Below, piece by piece: positions 10,251-22,224 of a DNA stretch of 64,000 nucleotides. The translations under genes were made by a program, and so were the position numbers. Origin of the DNA: Bufo bufo (taxonomy: Eukaryota > Chordata > Amphibia > Anura > Bufonidae); contig NC_053390.1 in the NCBI RefSeq assembly GCF_905171765.1, positions 143,796,968 to 143,860,967 of the forward strand. The letters are read 5' to 3'. Numbering within the stretch: the first letter of the stretch is position 1; every line of letters starts with the position of its first letter. The notes beneath the pieces were generated by a model. The model had not been told where the DNA came from. It was given only the letters and a program-made list of their open reading frames with translations, and made no database searches.

Positions 10251-11152
10251 GTAAGTGGTAGAGTTTTCTAACGTATTTCCTTTTGTGACAGATGGCTGCA
10301 GTGGGAAACATCTTTGACATTTTGTATCTGGACAAAATAACCCTATTTCCAACAGTCATATTGAGAAAGGCCTAATGTAATATGGCAGAAACGTTCCATA
10401 TAAACATACATAAAGTATTTGTTTTATTCCTCAAGTCAGATGTGCTGCCATTTTTTTATTTGCTAAAAAGAGTCATCCAGTTGTCAACAAGGTGGTAGGG
10501 TCCCTGCAATCGGACCCTTTGAAGAGTTTCGCCCCTGGGTCACATAGAGTCACACGTAATTGATATATACCGCTTGATAATTTGTTCTTTATAGTCCTAT
10601 GTCCTATTATCTACTCCACACTGAACTGTGCTTTGGGGCTGTAACAAAAACCACAGACAAACTAGATGTGCTGTATCTTTCTAGATTGCAGATATATTAT
10701 ATTGGAGACTGATAGTCCACCTACTGTACAAGCCATCTTAAAACATGCAATTTCTGAACACGATTTGTGGGTACCGTAAATTGTTAGTAAAAAAATTGCA
10801 TGATTTGCAAAGAGAAAATATGATTCATTCTTCAAACTCTACACTTGAATCCATTACTTATGGAGAACATAAAGTACAAGCTTGCAAGAAATCAGTACAC
10901 AGAAAGGCAGCCAAGCAGTCACCACACTGGGGTGTATACAGCTATCTGTAGTGCTAGGCAGTGCACAGCATGACTTTCTATGGAACACAATGACTCTCAA
11001 CAATTAATTCCAAGAAAAAAATGCCGACTGACGGTGCTGTCTAGCCTGGGACAGAACTTTTGTGATAATGAGATTGTGAAACCACAATATTCTTTTTTCA
11101 AGGCATGTTTGTGTTATTGGATCCATCCATCCATTATCCATACTGGATAAAG
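10251..11152. other. Intron, no recognised element
   Basis: AT-rich intron. I see no gene and no clear repeat boundaries. Confidence 0.35.
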
Positions 11153-11456
11153 TTAAGGGCTCATGCACACGACCGTATGTATTTTGTAGTTAGCAAAAAA
11201 TACAGATAACGTATGTGTGCATAGTGTATTTTGTGGAACAGAACAGCTGGCCCCTAATAGAACAGTCCTATCCTTGTCCACTATGCGGACAATAATAGGA
11301 CATGTTTTATTTTTTTGCTGAACGGACATGCGGAAACGGAATACACACTGAGTAACTACCGTTTTTTTGCGGACTCATTGAAATGAATGGTTTCGCATAC
11401 GGTCCGCAAAAGAAACGGAATGGACACGGAAAGAAAATATGTGCATGAGCCCTTAC
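11153..11456. mobile_element. Hairpin MITE of the 'ctcatgcacacgaccg' family
   Basis: Ends are 'taagggctcatgcaca' and its complement at 11440-11455, and the two halves are imperfectly complementary through the middle ('ggtccgcaaaa', 'aaaaaacggtag'). At least ten related foldback elements lie in this window. No coding capacity. Confidence 0.8.
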
Positions 11457-11739
11457 ACTGATTTATTTTATTGCTTCCTAAATGCAAAATTAAGCAACTT
11501 TCCAGATAGAACATGTTTAATGAAGACTACCATTTTGCTTCAGTAGAGTGTGTGCAAAGGTCCCCATACACATTCTAGTATTGCTGGCTGACCCTTAGTT
11601 TTCTTTGGGAATTGCCAACAATCTATGTGTATGGGGAGCGCCCAACTCTCCCCTGACAGATGATCAGATTCATTAAATTTTATTTGTACTCCCAGGAGAA
11701 GGCCACTGCCAAAGAAAAGCATCCTTTCCCCTACTCAAG

Positions 11740-13252
11740 TCATTTAAAAAATGTAAAAAAAAAAAATAAAATAGACATATATGGTATTTTTTTCAAAAAT
11801 GCTCTTATTGTGTAACACTGAAAAAAATAGACATATTTGGTATTGCTGTGTCTGTAACGACTGGCTTGCAATATCACATGATCTACCCTACCCCATCAGT
11901 CTAAAGCCGTAAAAAAAAAAAAAGAAAATGATGCCAAAACAGCAATTTTTTGGTCACTTCACCTCATATATATATAAAAGAATCAATCAAATCAAAGTTT
12001 TATGAACCATAAAATGGTCTAATGAAAACCTCTCCTCATCCCGCAAAGAAAGTGGTGACACAAAACTGAAAAAAATATATACATATTTGGTATCGCCAGG
12101 TCTTCAATGACTGGCTCTATAAAAGTATCACATGATCTACCCCATCAGGTGAACGTTCTAAAAAAAAATAATAATACGCCAAAACAGGCACCTCACCTCC
12201 CAAAAAACCCAATATCAGGTCATAAAAGAGTCTGGCAGAAAAATATAAATGTTCTGGATGTTAGTATATGGCGATAACAGATTTTTATTTTTAGATTTTA
12301 TTATGCAAAAATAGCAAAACATAAAAAATATATATAAATTTGGTATTACCATTATCTCAACATTCAGAATAAAGTGATCATGTCATATATACCACATGGT
12401 GAACCTCATAAAGAATAAAAATAAAAAAACACTGACAGAATTTAAATTTTTGCCCACCTCACCTCCCATAAAATGAGATAAAAAGCAATCAGAAAGCCAA
12501 ATGTACCCCAAAATGGTGCTAATAAAAACTATAGCTTGTCTTGCAAACAATAAGCCCCCACACGGCTCAGTCAACAAAAACAAAAAAGTTATGGCTCTTA
12601 AAAAAAATTCAGCAAATTCTATGTTAGAAAATCCAGATGCTGCACCTTCCCTTCTGAGCCCTGACATATGCCCAAAGAGCAGTTTATGACCACAAGTGGG
12701 GTACTTCTGTACTCAAGAGAAAATGAGTAGCAAATTGTGTGATGATATTCTCCTGTTATCCTTTGTGAAAAAGAAAGTTTGGGCCTTGTAAAAAAAATAA
12801 AAAATTTTTTTTTCATTTTCACAACCAATTTGTTATAAAGGTTATACATTCTATGAAATGCCTGTTAGGTCAAAGTGCTCACTACAGCCCTTAAAAAATA
12901 AATCCTTAGGTGGTGTTGTTTCCAAAATGTGGTCACTTTTTAGGTGTTTTCACTGTAAAGGTTCCTTAGGATCTCTTCAAATGCAACATGGCGCCCAAAG
13001 ACTATTCCAGCAAAATCTGCCCTCCAAAAACATATGGTTCTCCTTGCCTTGCCCATACAGCGGTACACGATCACATGTGGGGTGTTCCTGTAAACTGCAG
13101 AATCAGGGTAATACATATTGAGGGGTTTAAATAAATAAATAATCTCAGAACGGCTTGGATAAGTAAAAGCATTCCAAAGTTATTGCCACATAAAGTGACA
13201 CGTCAGATTCACAAAATGAGGCTTGGTCGGGGGGGGGGGGGGGTAAATGGTT
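11740..13252 (+). repeat. piggyBac-derived AT-rich noncoding block
   Basis: The phrases 'agacatatttggtat' and 'catgatctaccc' recur at about 11770, 11830 and 12080. 'aaagttattgccacataaagtgaca' and a G run follow near 13170-13250. The same phrases occur in the same order at 33395-35310 behind a piggyBac transposase relic, so this is a decayed nonautonomous relative. A 17-base G run is present near 13231. No open frame here is convincing. Confidence 0.65.
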
Positions 13253-14371
13253 AAAGGGGTTCTCTGGGAATTAAGAAAATAAAAATACTTAAATATTTAT
13301 TTATTATACGATAAATATATTCCTAAATTCCTTTCATTTGATATAATGGATTGTTTTGCCTAGGGAGCAATCATTAGGAGAAATAAAATGGCCACCATCC
13401 TATTAGTACACACAAAACTTGACCTAATCAGACAGCAAGACAAGTTACAAAGAAAAAGGGGGTCAGTCAGCACATCCCAATGCGCAGGGGCACGTTGCTA
13501 TGGCTGAAAACAACACTGTAAAACAAAACATGCAATGCAACACCTCTCTGCAAACCAAATAAAGTGCAAAAATGCATAATAATTGCTAGTGCTATACTTA
13601 TAAATTAGAGATGCTTGGCAAATCATTTTGTACAAAATTATTTGAGCCCGTCTGCCGCACGTCAAGGCGATCTCTGTAAGACGGGTTCCTAACACTAAAT
13701 TCTACCTGTTATGTGCCATGACGGCTACCATACAATTCAGGGAGTGTAGGTTCCACATGCATGCTGGGCCTGCTTTAATTTCTGTCATTTTTGGTGCCAC
13801 AATGGCCTCCATTATATCCAAGGAATGCAGGTACCAACATGCATGCCGGGCCCACTCCACACCACTCCTGGTGCCAAAAAGCCAACAAAGAATGCAATGA
13901 GAGTCCACACTATATCTCTCCTGGTGCCAAATGGCTTCCAGTGAATGAAGGAGAGCAGGCCAGGCTATATACTCACACTAATTAAAATCAGCCTATGGGG
14001 CAGACGAGCTGGTCAGGAGTGCACGACTGAGATGTCAGCCGAACCTCCAGTACAAACTGCAAAGAAAAAGGGGGTCAGTCAGCACATCCCAATGCGCATG
14101 TGGAACCTACAATCCCTGAATTGTATGGTAGCCGACATGGCACATAACAGGTAGAATTTAGTGTTAGGAACTCATCTTACAGAGATCGCCTTGACGTGCG
14201 GCAGACGGGCTCAAATAATTTTTTACAAAATGATTTGCCAAGCATCTCTAATTTATAAGTATAGCACTAGCAATTATTATACATTTTTGTACTTTATTTG
14301 GTTTGCAGAGAGCTGTTGCATTGCATGTTTTGTTTTAAAGCAAGACAAGTTACTTCACAACACTGAGTGCT
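13250..14371. mobile_element. Long palindromic MITE (arms about 250 bp)
   Basis: The left arm 13511-13762 and right arm 14094-14337 are nearly perfect complements, for example 'gacgtcaagg'-type text around 13660 mirrored near 14190. They are separated by about 330 bp containing imperfect tandem pieces ('ggtgccaa', 'tgcatgc'). The outer left edge reads TTAAAGGGG, the T2-type end. 'agcaagacaagtta' occurs outside both arms as a direct repeat. No coding capacity. Confidence 0.8.
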
Positions 14372-15025
14372 GCCTCATCCTCTTCTCTGCTTGTCAGGGA
14401 TTATGCCCTACTTTTTTGCGGTGCGGAGACACGGACAGAAAACCCATGAAAGCACTCCATAGTGCTTCCATCGGCTTCTGATCCGTGCCTCTGTTTCGCA
14501 CCGCACCGTATGTTCTGGATTGCGGACCCATTCCAGTGCCCGTATATTGCGGGCCTCAATACGGGCACGGACCTGCTACGGTAATGTGCATGAGGCCTTG
14601 TTCTGAGCTAAGGAGCCATGTGGGCATTCCTACTGAGTGATGAGTTTTACCTGTGTGATTGTGTATGCACAGATTGCCAGCCACTGATTAGCATCACCCA
14701 CATAACTACTGAGCTCAGAAACAGGAGAGAGTTAGATGAATAAAATACTAATTATAGTAAATCTTTTCCCACAAAACTCCAGTACATATCAATCTGCTTA
14801 GCGCCTCCTGCTCCATAACCTGCTGCCTACAGATCAGACTGCATTTTCCTTTACACATAAAAGGGCAAATAATTTTCTAATTACTGCTTTCAGACTTTTA
14901 CAGAAGCAAAAATTAATATGCCAATCTGAGGGATTTGAACTGGGTGGCTTGCACATGTCTAGAAGAAAGGGCATCACCAGACACAGTCCACAAATGTCAC
15001 CATTGTGCTGTATTTTCATTTCTAG
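14372..15025. other. Intron before exon C, with a hairpin-family fragment
   Basis: The stretch 14410-14610 contains 'ggtgcggagacacggac' and ends 'gtgcatgaggccttg', a truncated member of the hairpin family. The rest is unremarkable intron. Confidence 0.5.
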
Positions 15026-15131
15026 ATGGAATACTACATACTGCAGACTATGAAACAAAAGTCAGCTGCTACTAAATCAAGAAAGAGGAGTCAAGCACTC
15101 AAGGTTAACCCTCCCAAACTGGGACAACCTG
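15026..15131 (+). CDS. rhobtb3: rhobtb3 exon C: linker after the Rho-like domain
   Basis: The exon starts after tttctag with MEYYILQTMKQK and ends in phase 1 before gtaaag. It encodes 35 residues: the last helix of the Rho-like domain followed by a basic linker (KSRKRSQALK) and NPPKLGQP. The basic stretch is in the same place as a Lys/Arg-rich stretch in mammalian RHOBTB3 but is diverged. The internal ATG that opens the exon is an ordinary codon here, since the frame is continuous with exon B. Confidence 0.88.
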
Positions 15132-15571
15132 GTAAAGTATCTCTTTATTTTAGCCACATTTTCTATTAAACTGTGTATGTTATATAGGAATCATCAATGT
15201 AGTTAAATATTGTCATCGTTAAAGGGCATCTGTCAGCAGATTTGTACCTATGACACTGTCTGACCTGTTACATGTGCGCTTGGCAGCTGAAGGCATCTGT
15301 GTCAGTCCCATGGTCATATGTGCCCGCATTGCTGAGGAAAATGATGTTTTAATATATGCAAAGGAGCCTCTAGGAGCAATGGAGGCGTTGCCGTTACACC
15401 TAGAGACAAACCCTGTGCTTGGGACTTTTTAAATGCCACTGCTTCAAAATTTTGTCACGTGTCTTTTCTATGCCGCAGTCTGCACTTTCCAAAAAGGCGG
15501 CGTGACGAGGGAAGGGAGGGAGTAGGACCACTATATATACAGTGTGAGGGTGAGTTTTTCGTTACCCACTG
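15132..15571. mobile_element. T2-type MITE, copy 1 of the 'cagcagatttgt' family
   Basis: At 15221 it opens TTAAAGGGCATCTGTCAGC; 'cctgttacatgtg', 'ttggcagctgaagg' and 'cctctaggagcaa' follow. The same sequence in the same order occurs at 38048-38450. The right terminus is not clear. Confidence 0.65.
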
Positions 15572-15988
15572 TAAAGCCTCATTCACACGTCTGTGTTCCA
15601 TGTAGGTGTTCCCCGCAGATAGCACACGTCCCCATTCATTTTAATGTGTGTATTCACACATCAGTTTTTTTACCATGGTCTGTGGGTCAGCGTTTTTAGC
15701 ACGGATGCACGCTCTATTTTGTCCATGTTCACGGATCCATCACGTCTATTATAGTCTATGGGTCCATGAAAATCACGTATGCCATCCATGTTTCATGAAT
15801 TATTAGGAAGAGATGCTTTGAAAATTATTATTCAGCTGTGCAGGGTCAGTGAAACACGGATGACACACGGACAGCAAAAAACGGATGCACGGACCAAACA
15901 CGGATCCTTCATGGACATCTTTATGGAGGCATCACTGACCACTTTTTCACGGATTTAAGCACGGACACAGACATGTGAATGAGGCTTA
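15572..15988. mobile_element. Hairpin MITE, 'gcctcattcaca' variant
   Basis: Ends 'aagcctcattcacacgtctg' and 'acatgtgaatgaggctta' are inverted. The interior is complementary across a centre near 15790. It has no coding capacity. Confidence 0.85.
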
Positions 15989-16047
15989 AGAAAGCACTAG
16001 ACCTCATAGACGTATAAGAACCAGCCTCCTCCACCTTGACTCTGAAT

Positions 16048-17926
16048 TAGGCCTCATGCACACGACCGTTTTTTTTTTTTTTGCGGTTCGCAAAACGGAT
16101 TTCCGTTGTTCCGTGACCGTTTTTTTCTTCCGTGGGTCTTCCTTGATTTTTGGAGGATCCACGGAGCCAAACGGATCCGTCCTGACTTACAATGCAAGTC
16201 AATGGGGACGGATCCGTTTGACGTTGACACAATATGGTGCAATTGCAAACGGATCCGTCCCCCATTGACTTTCAATGTAAAGTCAGGAGTCCCTTTTATA
16301 CCATCGGATTGGAGTTTTCTCCAATCCGATGGTATATTTTAACTTGAAGCGTCCCCATCACCATGGGAACGCCTCTATGTTAGAATATACCATCAGATTT
16401 GAGTTAGATCGTGAAACTCAGATCCGACAGTATATTCTAACACAGAGGCGTTCCCATGGTGATGGGGACGCTTCAGGTTAGAATATACTAAAAGAACTGT
16501 GTACATGACTGCCCCCTGCTGCCTGGCAGGTGCTGCCAGGCAGCAGGGGGCAGACCCATCCCCCCCTCCCCCCCTGTATTTAACTCATTGGTGGCCAGTG
16601 CGGCCCCCCCCCTCCCTCCCCTGTATTTAACTCATTGGTGGCCAGTGCAGCCGGCCCCCCCTCCCTCCCTTGTATTTAACACATTGGTGGCCAGTGCGGC
16701 CGGCCCCCCCCTCCCTCCCTTGTATTTAACACATTGGTGGCCAGTGCGGCCGGCCCCCCCTCCCTCCCTTGTATTTAATACATTGGTGGCCAGTGCGGCT
16801 GGCCCCCCCCTCCCTCCCCCCCTAATTAAAATAACCGACCCCCCATCATTGGTGGCAGCGGAGAGTTCCGATCGGAGTCCCAGTTTAATCGATGGGACTC
16901 CGATCAGTAACCATGGCAACCAGGACGCTACTGCAGTACTGGCTGCCATGGTTACTTAGCAATTTTAGAAGCATTATACTTACCTGCGATGTCTGTGACC
17001 GGCCGGCGCTCCTCCTACTGGTAAGTGACAGGTCTGTGCTATAAGCAATGCGCCGCACAGACCTTTCACTTACCAGTAGGAGGAGCGCCCGGCCTGTCAC
17101 AGACATCGCAGGTAAGTATAATGCTTCTAAAATTGCTAAGTAACCATGGCAACCAGGACTGCAGTAGCGTCTTGGCTGCCATGGTAACCGATCAGAGCCC
17201 CTGCGATTAAACTGGCACTCCGATCGGAACTCTCTGCTGCCACAAATGATGGGGGGTCGGTCATTTTAATTAGGGGGGGAGGGAGGGGGGGGCCGGCCGC
17301 ACTGGCCACCAATGTGTTAAATACAAGGGAGGGAGGGGGGCCGGCCGCACTGGCCACCAATGTGTTAAATACAAGGGAGGGAGGGGGGGCCGCACTGGCC
17401 ACCAATGAGTTAAATACAGGGGGGGAGGGGGGGTCTGCCCCCTGCTGCCTGGCAGCACCTGCCAGGCAGCAGGGGGCAGTCATGTACACAGTTCTTTTAG
17501 TATATTCTAACCTGAAGCGTCCCCATCACCATGGGAACGCCTCTGTGTTAGAATATACTGTCGGATCTGAGTTTTCACGAAGTGCAAAATCCGATCTAAA
17601 AAGCTTTTATGCAGACGGATCAGCGGATCCGTCTGTGTGAAAGTAGCCTACGGACAAGGATGACGGACGCGGATGGCAATCTTGTGTGCATCCGTGTTTT
17701 TTCACGGACCCATTGACTTGAATAGGTCCGTGAACCGCTGTCCGTCAAAAAAATAGGACAGGTCATATTTTTTTGACGGACAGGAAACACGGATCACGGA
17801 TGCGGCTGCAAAACAGTGCATTTTCCGGTTTTTCCACGGACCCATTGAAAGTCAATGGGTCCGCGAAAAAAAACAGAAAGCGGAACAACGGCTGCGGACC
17901 GTTGTGGTCGTGTGCATGAGGCCTTA
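16048..17926. mobile_element. Giant foldback element, 1.9 kb, minisatellites in both arms
   Basis: Ends are 'taggcctcatgcacacgacc' and its complement. Nested inside, in mirror order, are 'aacggatccgt' blocks, 'cgttcccatggtgatgggga' blocks, a 'gccccctgctgcctggcag' hairpin, and a GC-rich minisatellite of about 46-50 bp with five units on the left (16575-16820) and about three on the right (17280-17420). Then comes the central arm pair about 16830-17265, with the turn near 17050. The last 8 bp outside the ends, ctctgaat and ctctgtgt, could be a decayed 8-bp duplication. Pro/Leu/Val-rich open frames here come from the minisatellite and are not genes. Confidence 0.85.
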
Positions 17927-18127
17927 CTCTGTGTTAAGCTGTTCTAGCTACTGTAGTTCTCAAGCTCACAATTTACTCAAGAGACTGAGTATGTGTGTAT
18001 GTATATTTTATGTTTTTTTTCCATAGAACATGTATAAAAATCTTTTTTTCGATTGTCATTGTTGTTATATTACTGCTCATATTGCTGACTAATATAGTTA
18101 TCCACACCTGGTTTGTGTTTTGTCTAC

Positions 18128-18722
18128 CAGCACCATTTTTCTGTCACCTGAAAAATGGGTATTAAGCTGGCTGACATTATCGATGTGCTAATGTCAGCTG
18201 AACATAACTATATTAGCGCCATCTCGCTGCCTGCCGCCGTTATTGAGAAAAACAAACTTTTATAATATGCTAATTAGCCTCTAGGAGCAGGGAGGGAGTT
18301 GCCCATGCTCCTAGAGGCTCCGTTCTCCCACCTCTGGCCAGGAGGCGTTGGTCTCCTACCTCCGGCCCTGTCTGCAGTGTAAATCTTGCGCCTGTGCTGT
18401 TCTGTTCAATATACGGCGCAGGCGCAATGAATGAAGGGCGCTCGCCGGTTGCCAGCTTCCTCACTGCGCCTGCGCCGAATACTGAATAGCGCGAGATCTC
18501 CCCAGCACACAGGGCCGGCAGTTGGAGGTTACCGCTGCCTAGCTCTGTCAATCTAGTGTAGCAGGGCGTGGCCAGAGGTGGGAGAACGGAGCCTCTAGGA
18601 GCTGGGGCAACGTGGCAGGTGGCAGGCAGATGGCACTAATAGTTATGTTCAGTTGACATTAGCACATCGCTAATGTTAGTCAGCTTAATACCCATTTTTC
18701 AGGTGACAGAAACCCTTTAAAG
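18128..18722. mobile_element. Palindromic T2-type MITE
   Basis: The left arm, from 'tttctgtcacctgaaaaatg', is complementary to the right arm, which ends 'tttttcaggtgacagaaacc' followed by ctttaa. The centre near 18420 is GC-rich with 'ggcgcaggcgcaatg' and its mirror 'cactgcgcctgcgcc'. 'gcctctaggag' occurs in both arms. The open frame on the minus strand is a shadow of the palindrome. Confidence 0.8.
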
Positions 18723-18905
18723 GGACACGTTTCAGAGAAAATATGACCCTTTTTTGTAATCGTGGATAACCCTTATAATGGCCTGCATATGAGTTAATTT
18801 ACACTCAAAAAAGATAGTGCCCTGTAAAAAATACATATCAAAGGAAATACTTGGTTATTGACATGATTAATGTTACTTATAAGCTCTTTGTATTATTTTA
18901 CACAG

Positions 18906-19244
18906 AAAAGATGCCTGACTTGAGGGATGAGCCTTCACGGTATATTTCAGATTTCAAAAACTTGCTGGATCACGGCCAGTGTGTGGATGTGGTCTTCTGC
19001 ACGGCTGACATGAATCCGACGTCCGCAGCTCACAGAGTGGTGCTATGTAGTGTGAGCTCTGTATTTATGCTGCTGTTTGGGGTGATATCTGCTAAAGACT
19101 CATGCACACAAAAGACAGCCAAGTCCCTCTTCTCTGTGCACCAGGAGCCTGAAGTCTCCACTAGAAATTCTCCAGTAAGAGTCATTGTTAAAGATGTCCT
19201 CTTCCATAAATGTTTACCTGACATCCTTCACTTCATATACTCAG
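18906..19244 (+). CDS. rhobtb3: rhobtb3 exon D: first BTB domain, N-terminal part
   Basis: This is the largest exon in the window (339 nt). It lies between a ttttacacag acceptor and a gtatca donor and is phase 1 on both sides. The translation contains CVDVVFCTADMNP and AAHRVVLCSVSSVFMLLFGV, the D-V-x-F and A-H-R/K-x-x-L signatures of a BTB/POZ domain. A low-complexity insertion follows (SCTQKTAKSLFSVHQE), then VRVIVKDVLFHKCLPDILHFIYSG, the second half of the fold. Interruption of the first BTB by an insert is a known RHOBTB feature. The insert is the fastest-evolving part here, while the flanking BTB strands are well kept. In the family this domain binds CUL3. Confidence 0.93.
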
Positions 19245-20315
19245 GTATCACTCTTCTACATTTACATCTCTACCGTTCATAGACACTTCTTTCTGTGGTT
19301 TTCTTGCTACTAGTAGATAAGGATGATTTTAGACTTCTATAAAAGGATATGGGGGAAGGGTGTCCTATGAATGACCCCTAAGACTGAATAAACACACAGA
19401 AATGTAGAGGGGTATTGCCATCATAAATATTTATGGACTATGCACAGGATATGTCATAAATGCTTCATAGGTGCAGGTCCCTTCTCTGGGTCTGTCAACC
19501 ACTGGGAGACCATGAACCCTGTTTGCCAAATTGGAGAATGGGTGTCATGACGCATTCATCCTTCCAATGGGTGAGGGGCCCAAATGAGGAGCTCATAATT
19601 AATAATGAGGACCTATCACCAATCCTGACATGTCTGTCTAGCAAATAATCATATACCCTATGCAATAACATTTCTGGAGCATTTATTCTTTTGACTTTAT
19701 ATTATGCTATTCTTCTGTTATTCTTGCTAGAAGTTTATAAATGAAGGTCTATCAGGGTATTACCTGTGTGAGGGTGCCTGAATGTTAGGTTTTAGTTTGC
19801 AATTTTCCCACAAAGTGTGCCATTTATTTGCTTGCATTTTCCGTGTACCAACTTCTGCCTGATTTCTGTATTTAACCCTTGCCTGATCTCCGTCCTTACC
19901 CTGAGCTCAGACTGTTTATACTCTGCCTGTCCCGGACTTTGTCTTTGCCTGACCATCAGTGCTCCGCACCCGTGTCTCTTGGCCCCTGTGGGTCAGCTGT
20001 CACTTGAACAGAGACTTCTCCAAGAGGAAGTGGTCTGATGGTTCTTCTGCAGCGGAGTCCCGATCCCTGTAAAGGAGTTAAAGGGAGGACACCCTTAGGA
20101 GTAGCCCCAAGTCAAAACTGCTCAAGTGACACAGCTGATCCACATCCTCCCCGTTATAACTTTGTACCATAACTTTTGTCTCTTTCATATACTGTTTGTC
20201 CCAATTAATTTGCACAGTGCTGTAGTTGTTTCCTTTTGGCCCATATGAAAATAAGACTTCCTAAACATACAATGCATTTTAGAAAGTGCCTTTCTTTTGT
20301 GTATGTTTACGAACC
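19245..20315. other. Intron after exon D, no gene
   Basis: A decayed relative of the MITE at 8990-9355 lies at about 19635-19760. The C/T-rich part 19830-20150 looks like a retroelement UTR piece, but I cannot assign it. Confidence 0.4.
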
Positions 20316-20992
20316 CAGTGGCATTTTTTCTTTTTCGCCTATGACAGCACCCCTGGAGAGACCACCTTCTCCTTTGGACAGGAAACAGGAACCAGAACGC
20401 CATTTTAAAAGAGGGATCCTCCCCTCTACCTCCAGTTCTGTTTCCTGTCCTAAGAGGCAGGAGGGAATCGGATCGCCAATACAATCCTAGAGCTGCGGGG
20501 GCCCCGGCAATGAATGCGGTGAGGAGGGTTACCCCGAGCGGCGTAAGTCTCCATGGGGAGCCACTGCTGAAGTCTGGGCTGCAGTCTCTGTCCTTCACCT
20601 TCCGTCCCCTTCCCTGGACCTGGGGAGGTTTTTACCTCTCTGAGTCTCCTGCGAACCTCTGCGGCCGTGTTCGCATGTTCGACCTCCGGCCCGCATGTGT
20701 CTACAGTCTACATGCGGGTTTAGCGGTGGGAGGAATCCTACGCTGCAGACCAGAAGGGGAGGGAGCTGGCAGCGCGCGCTGAGGAGAAAAGGCACAGCCA
20801 GCTCACTGCCAAGACGATTGAAGAGCTGGGAGTTTCCCATTCCGGCTGATTGTGCTTCTAAAGGAATGGTGCAGGTTCAGCGCACTGAGACCACCAATGA
20901 TACATCGGTCCCAGTAAGGGGTAAGAGGGGTCATTCCCCAGCAGATTTTAGATTTTAGTATTGCTCATAGGGTCATGTTTGTTTATGCCTAG

Positions 20993-22224
20993 GTGTCTAA
21001 GGAGTCTTCCAGGAAGACATCCAGAGCTAAAGAAAGGGGGTGTACGGTCTGTAAAAAGAAGCTACCCTCAGCATGGGCAAAACCCCTTTGTCAAGGATGT
21101 GTCAGCAAGTTAATGGAGGCGGAAGCTCCATCCTTGATAAGCAGTATTAAGCAGATGATCAGGGATGAGGTCAAAGAGTCAGTTAGCGGTTTGATTAAAT
21201 GCCGCCCCAGTACTTCTTCTGCTGCCGCATCTAAAGATTCCCCCTCCAGTGACAACGATTTACTTTCGGGTTTGGAGGAAGAAGGAAAGTGTTTGTCTTC
21301 TGACGATTCTTCTGAGGACGAGGCCGCAGGAAAACCGCTGTTTCATACTGAGAACACTAACTATGGGGTTGGATGATCAAAGACCTCAGCAATCAGTGCA
21401 AGACTATGTTTGAGGGCCTAGGTCCTAGAAAGAAGAAGGTTTTTGATGTACATAAAAACCTTCAGGCGGTAATTGCCAGGGAATGGAAAAGACCAGATAG
21501 GAAGTTTTTCGTTCCTTCCTCTGTTAAGCGGAAATATCCGTTTGATGAAGAAGTCTCCGCCCCCTGCGAAAGGTCCCCATAGCTGGATGCTCCGGTGGCT
21601 AAGATGTCCAGAAAAAATTCTCTCCCCTTTGACGATATGGGTTCCCTTAAGAACCCAATGGACAGAAGGGCAGAGGTTTATTTAAATAAGAAATGGGAAG
21701 CCTCTGCAGCAGCCTTTAAACCTGCTATTGCTGCTACATTTGTCGCTAGGTCCTTAAAGGTATGGATGGGGGAGTTAGAGTCCCACATAAAAGGGGGTAC
21801 CCCTAGGGAGCAGTTGCTCACCTCCTTTCCCATTATAAATAATGCCCTAGATTTCTTGGCTGATGCCTCTGCGGATTCCTTAAGATTCTCCGCTAGGGCT
21901 TCGGCCTTATCTAATTCTGCCCGTAGGGCTATTTGGTTAAAGGGCTGGAACGGGGACGCTTCCTCTAAGGCAAAGCTTTGCGCTATCCCTTGTCAGGGTG
22001 AATTTTTGGTTGGCCCCGTCCTTGACGACCTTCTAGAAAAAGCTTCAGACGGGAAAAAAGACTTTCCCTCCGCTAGTCAACCCCCTAGCAGGTCTTTCCG
22101 TCCTAGATTTAATAAAGAAAGATTTAAGGGGAAGAAGAGAGCAAAGCAGTTTTCTGGTCCCACTAAGAAAAATAAGCGGTTTCTTCTTTCCAGGTCAGAT
22201 GCCTCAAAAAAACTGTCCCAATGA
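20993..22224 (+). pseudogene. DIRS gag-like region, broken
   Basis: The first piece (20993-21376) starts MSKESSRKTSR and carries a Cys-x2-Cys...Cys-x2-Cys zinc-binding arrangement (CTVCKKK, CQGC), followed by an acidic Ser-rich tail. The frame then shifts at about 21370. The next piece is closed by a stop at 21580, and the frame continues from 21595 to 22224 with a globular helical domain and a basic C-terminus (RFKGKKRAK). The arrangement fits the DIRS first ORF. One frameshift and one stop make it nonfunctional as read. Its end overlaps the start of the reverse transcriptase frame. Confidence 0.75.

Noticed and set aside
16588..17490. Pro/Leu/Val-rich open frames on both strands
   Set aside because: They follow the GC-rich minisatellite units in the foldback arms exactly and repeat with them; no independent coding signal.
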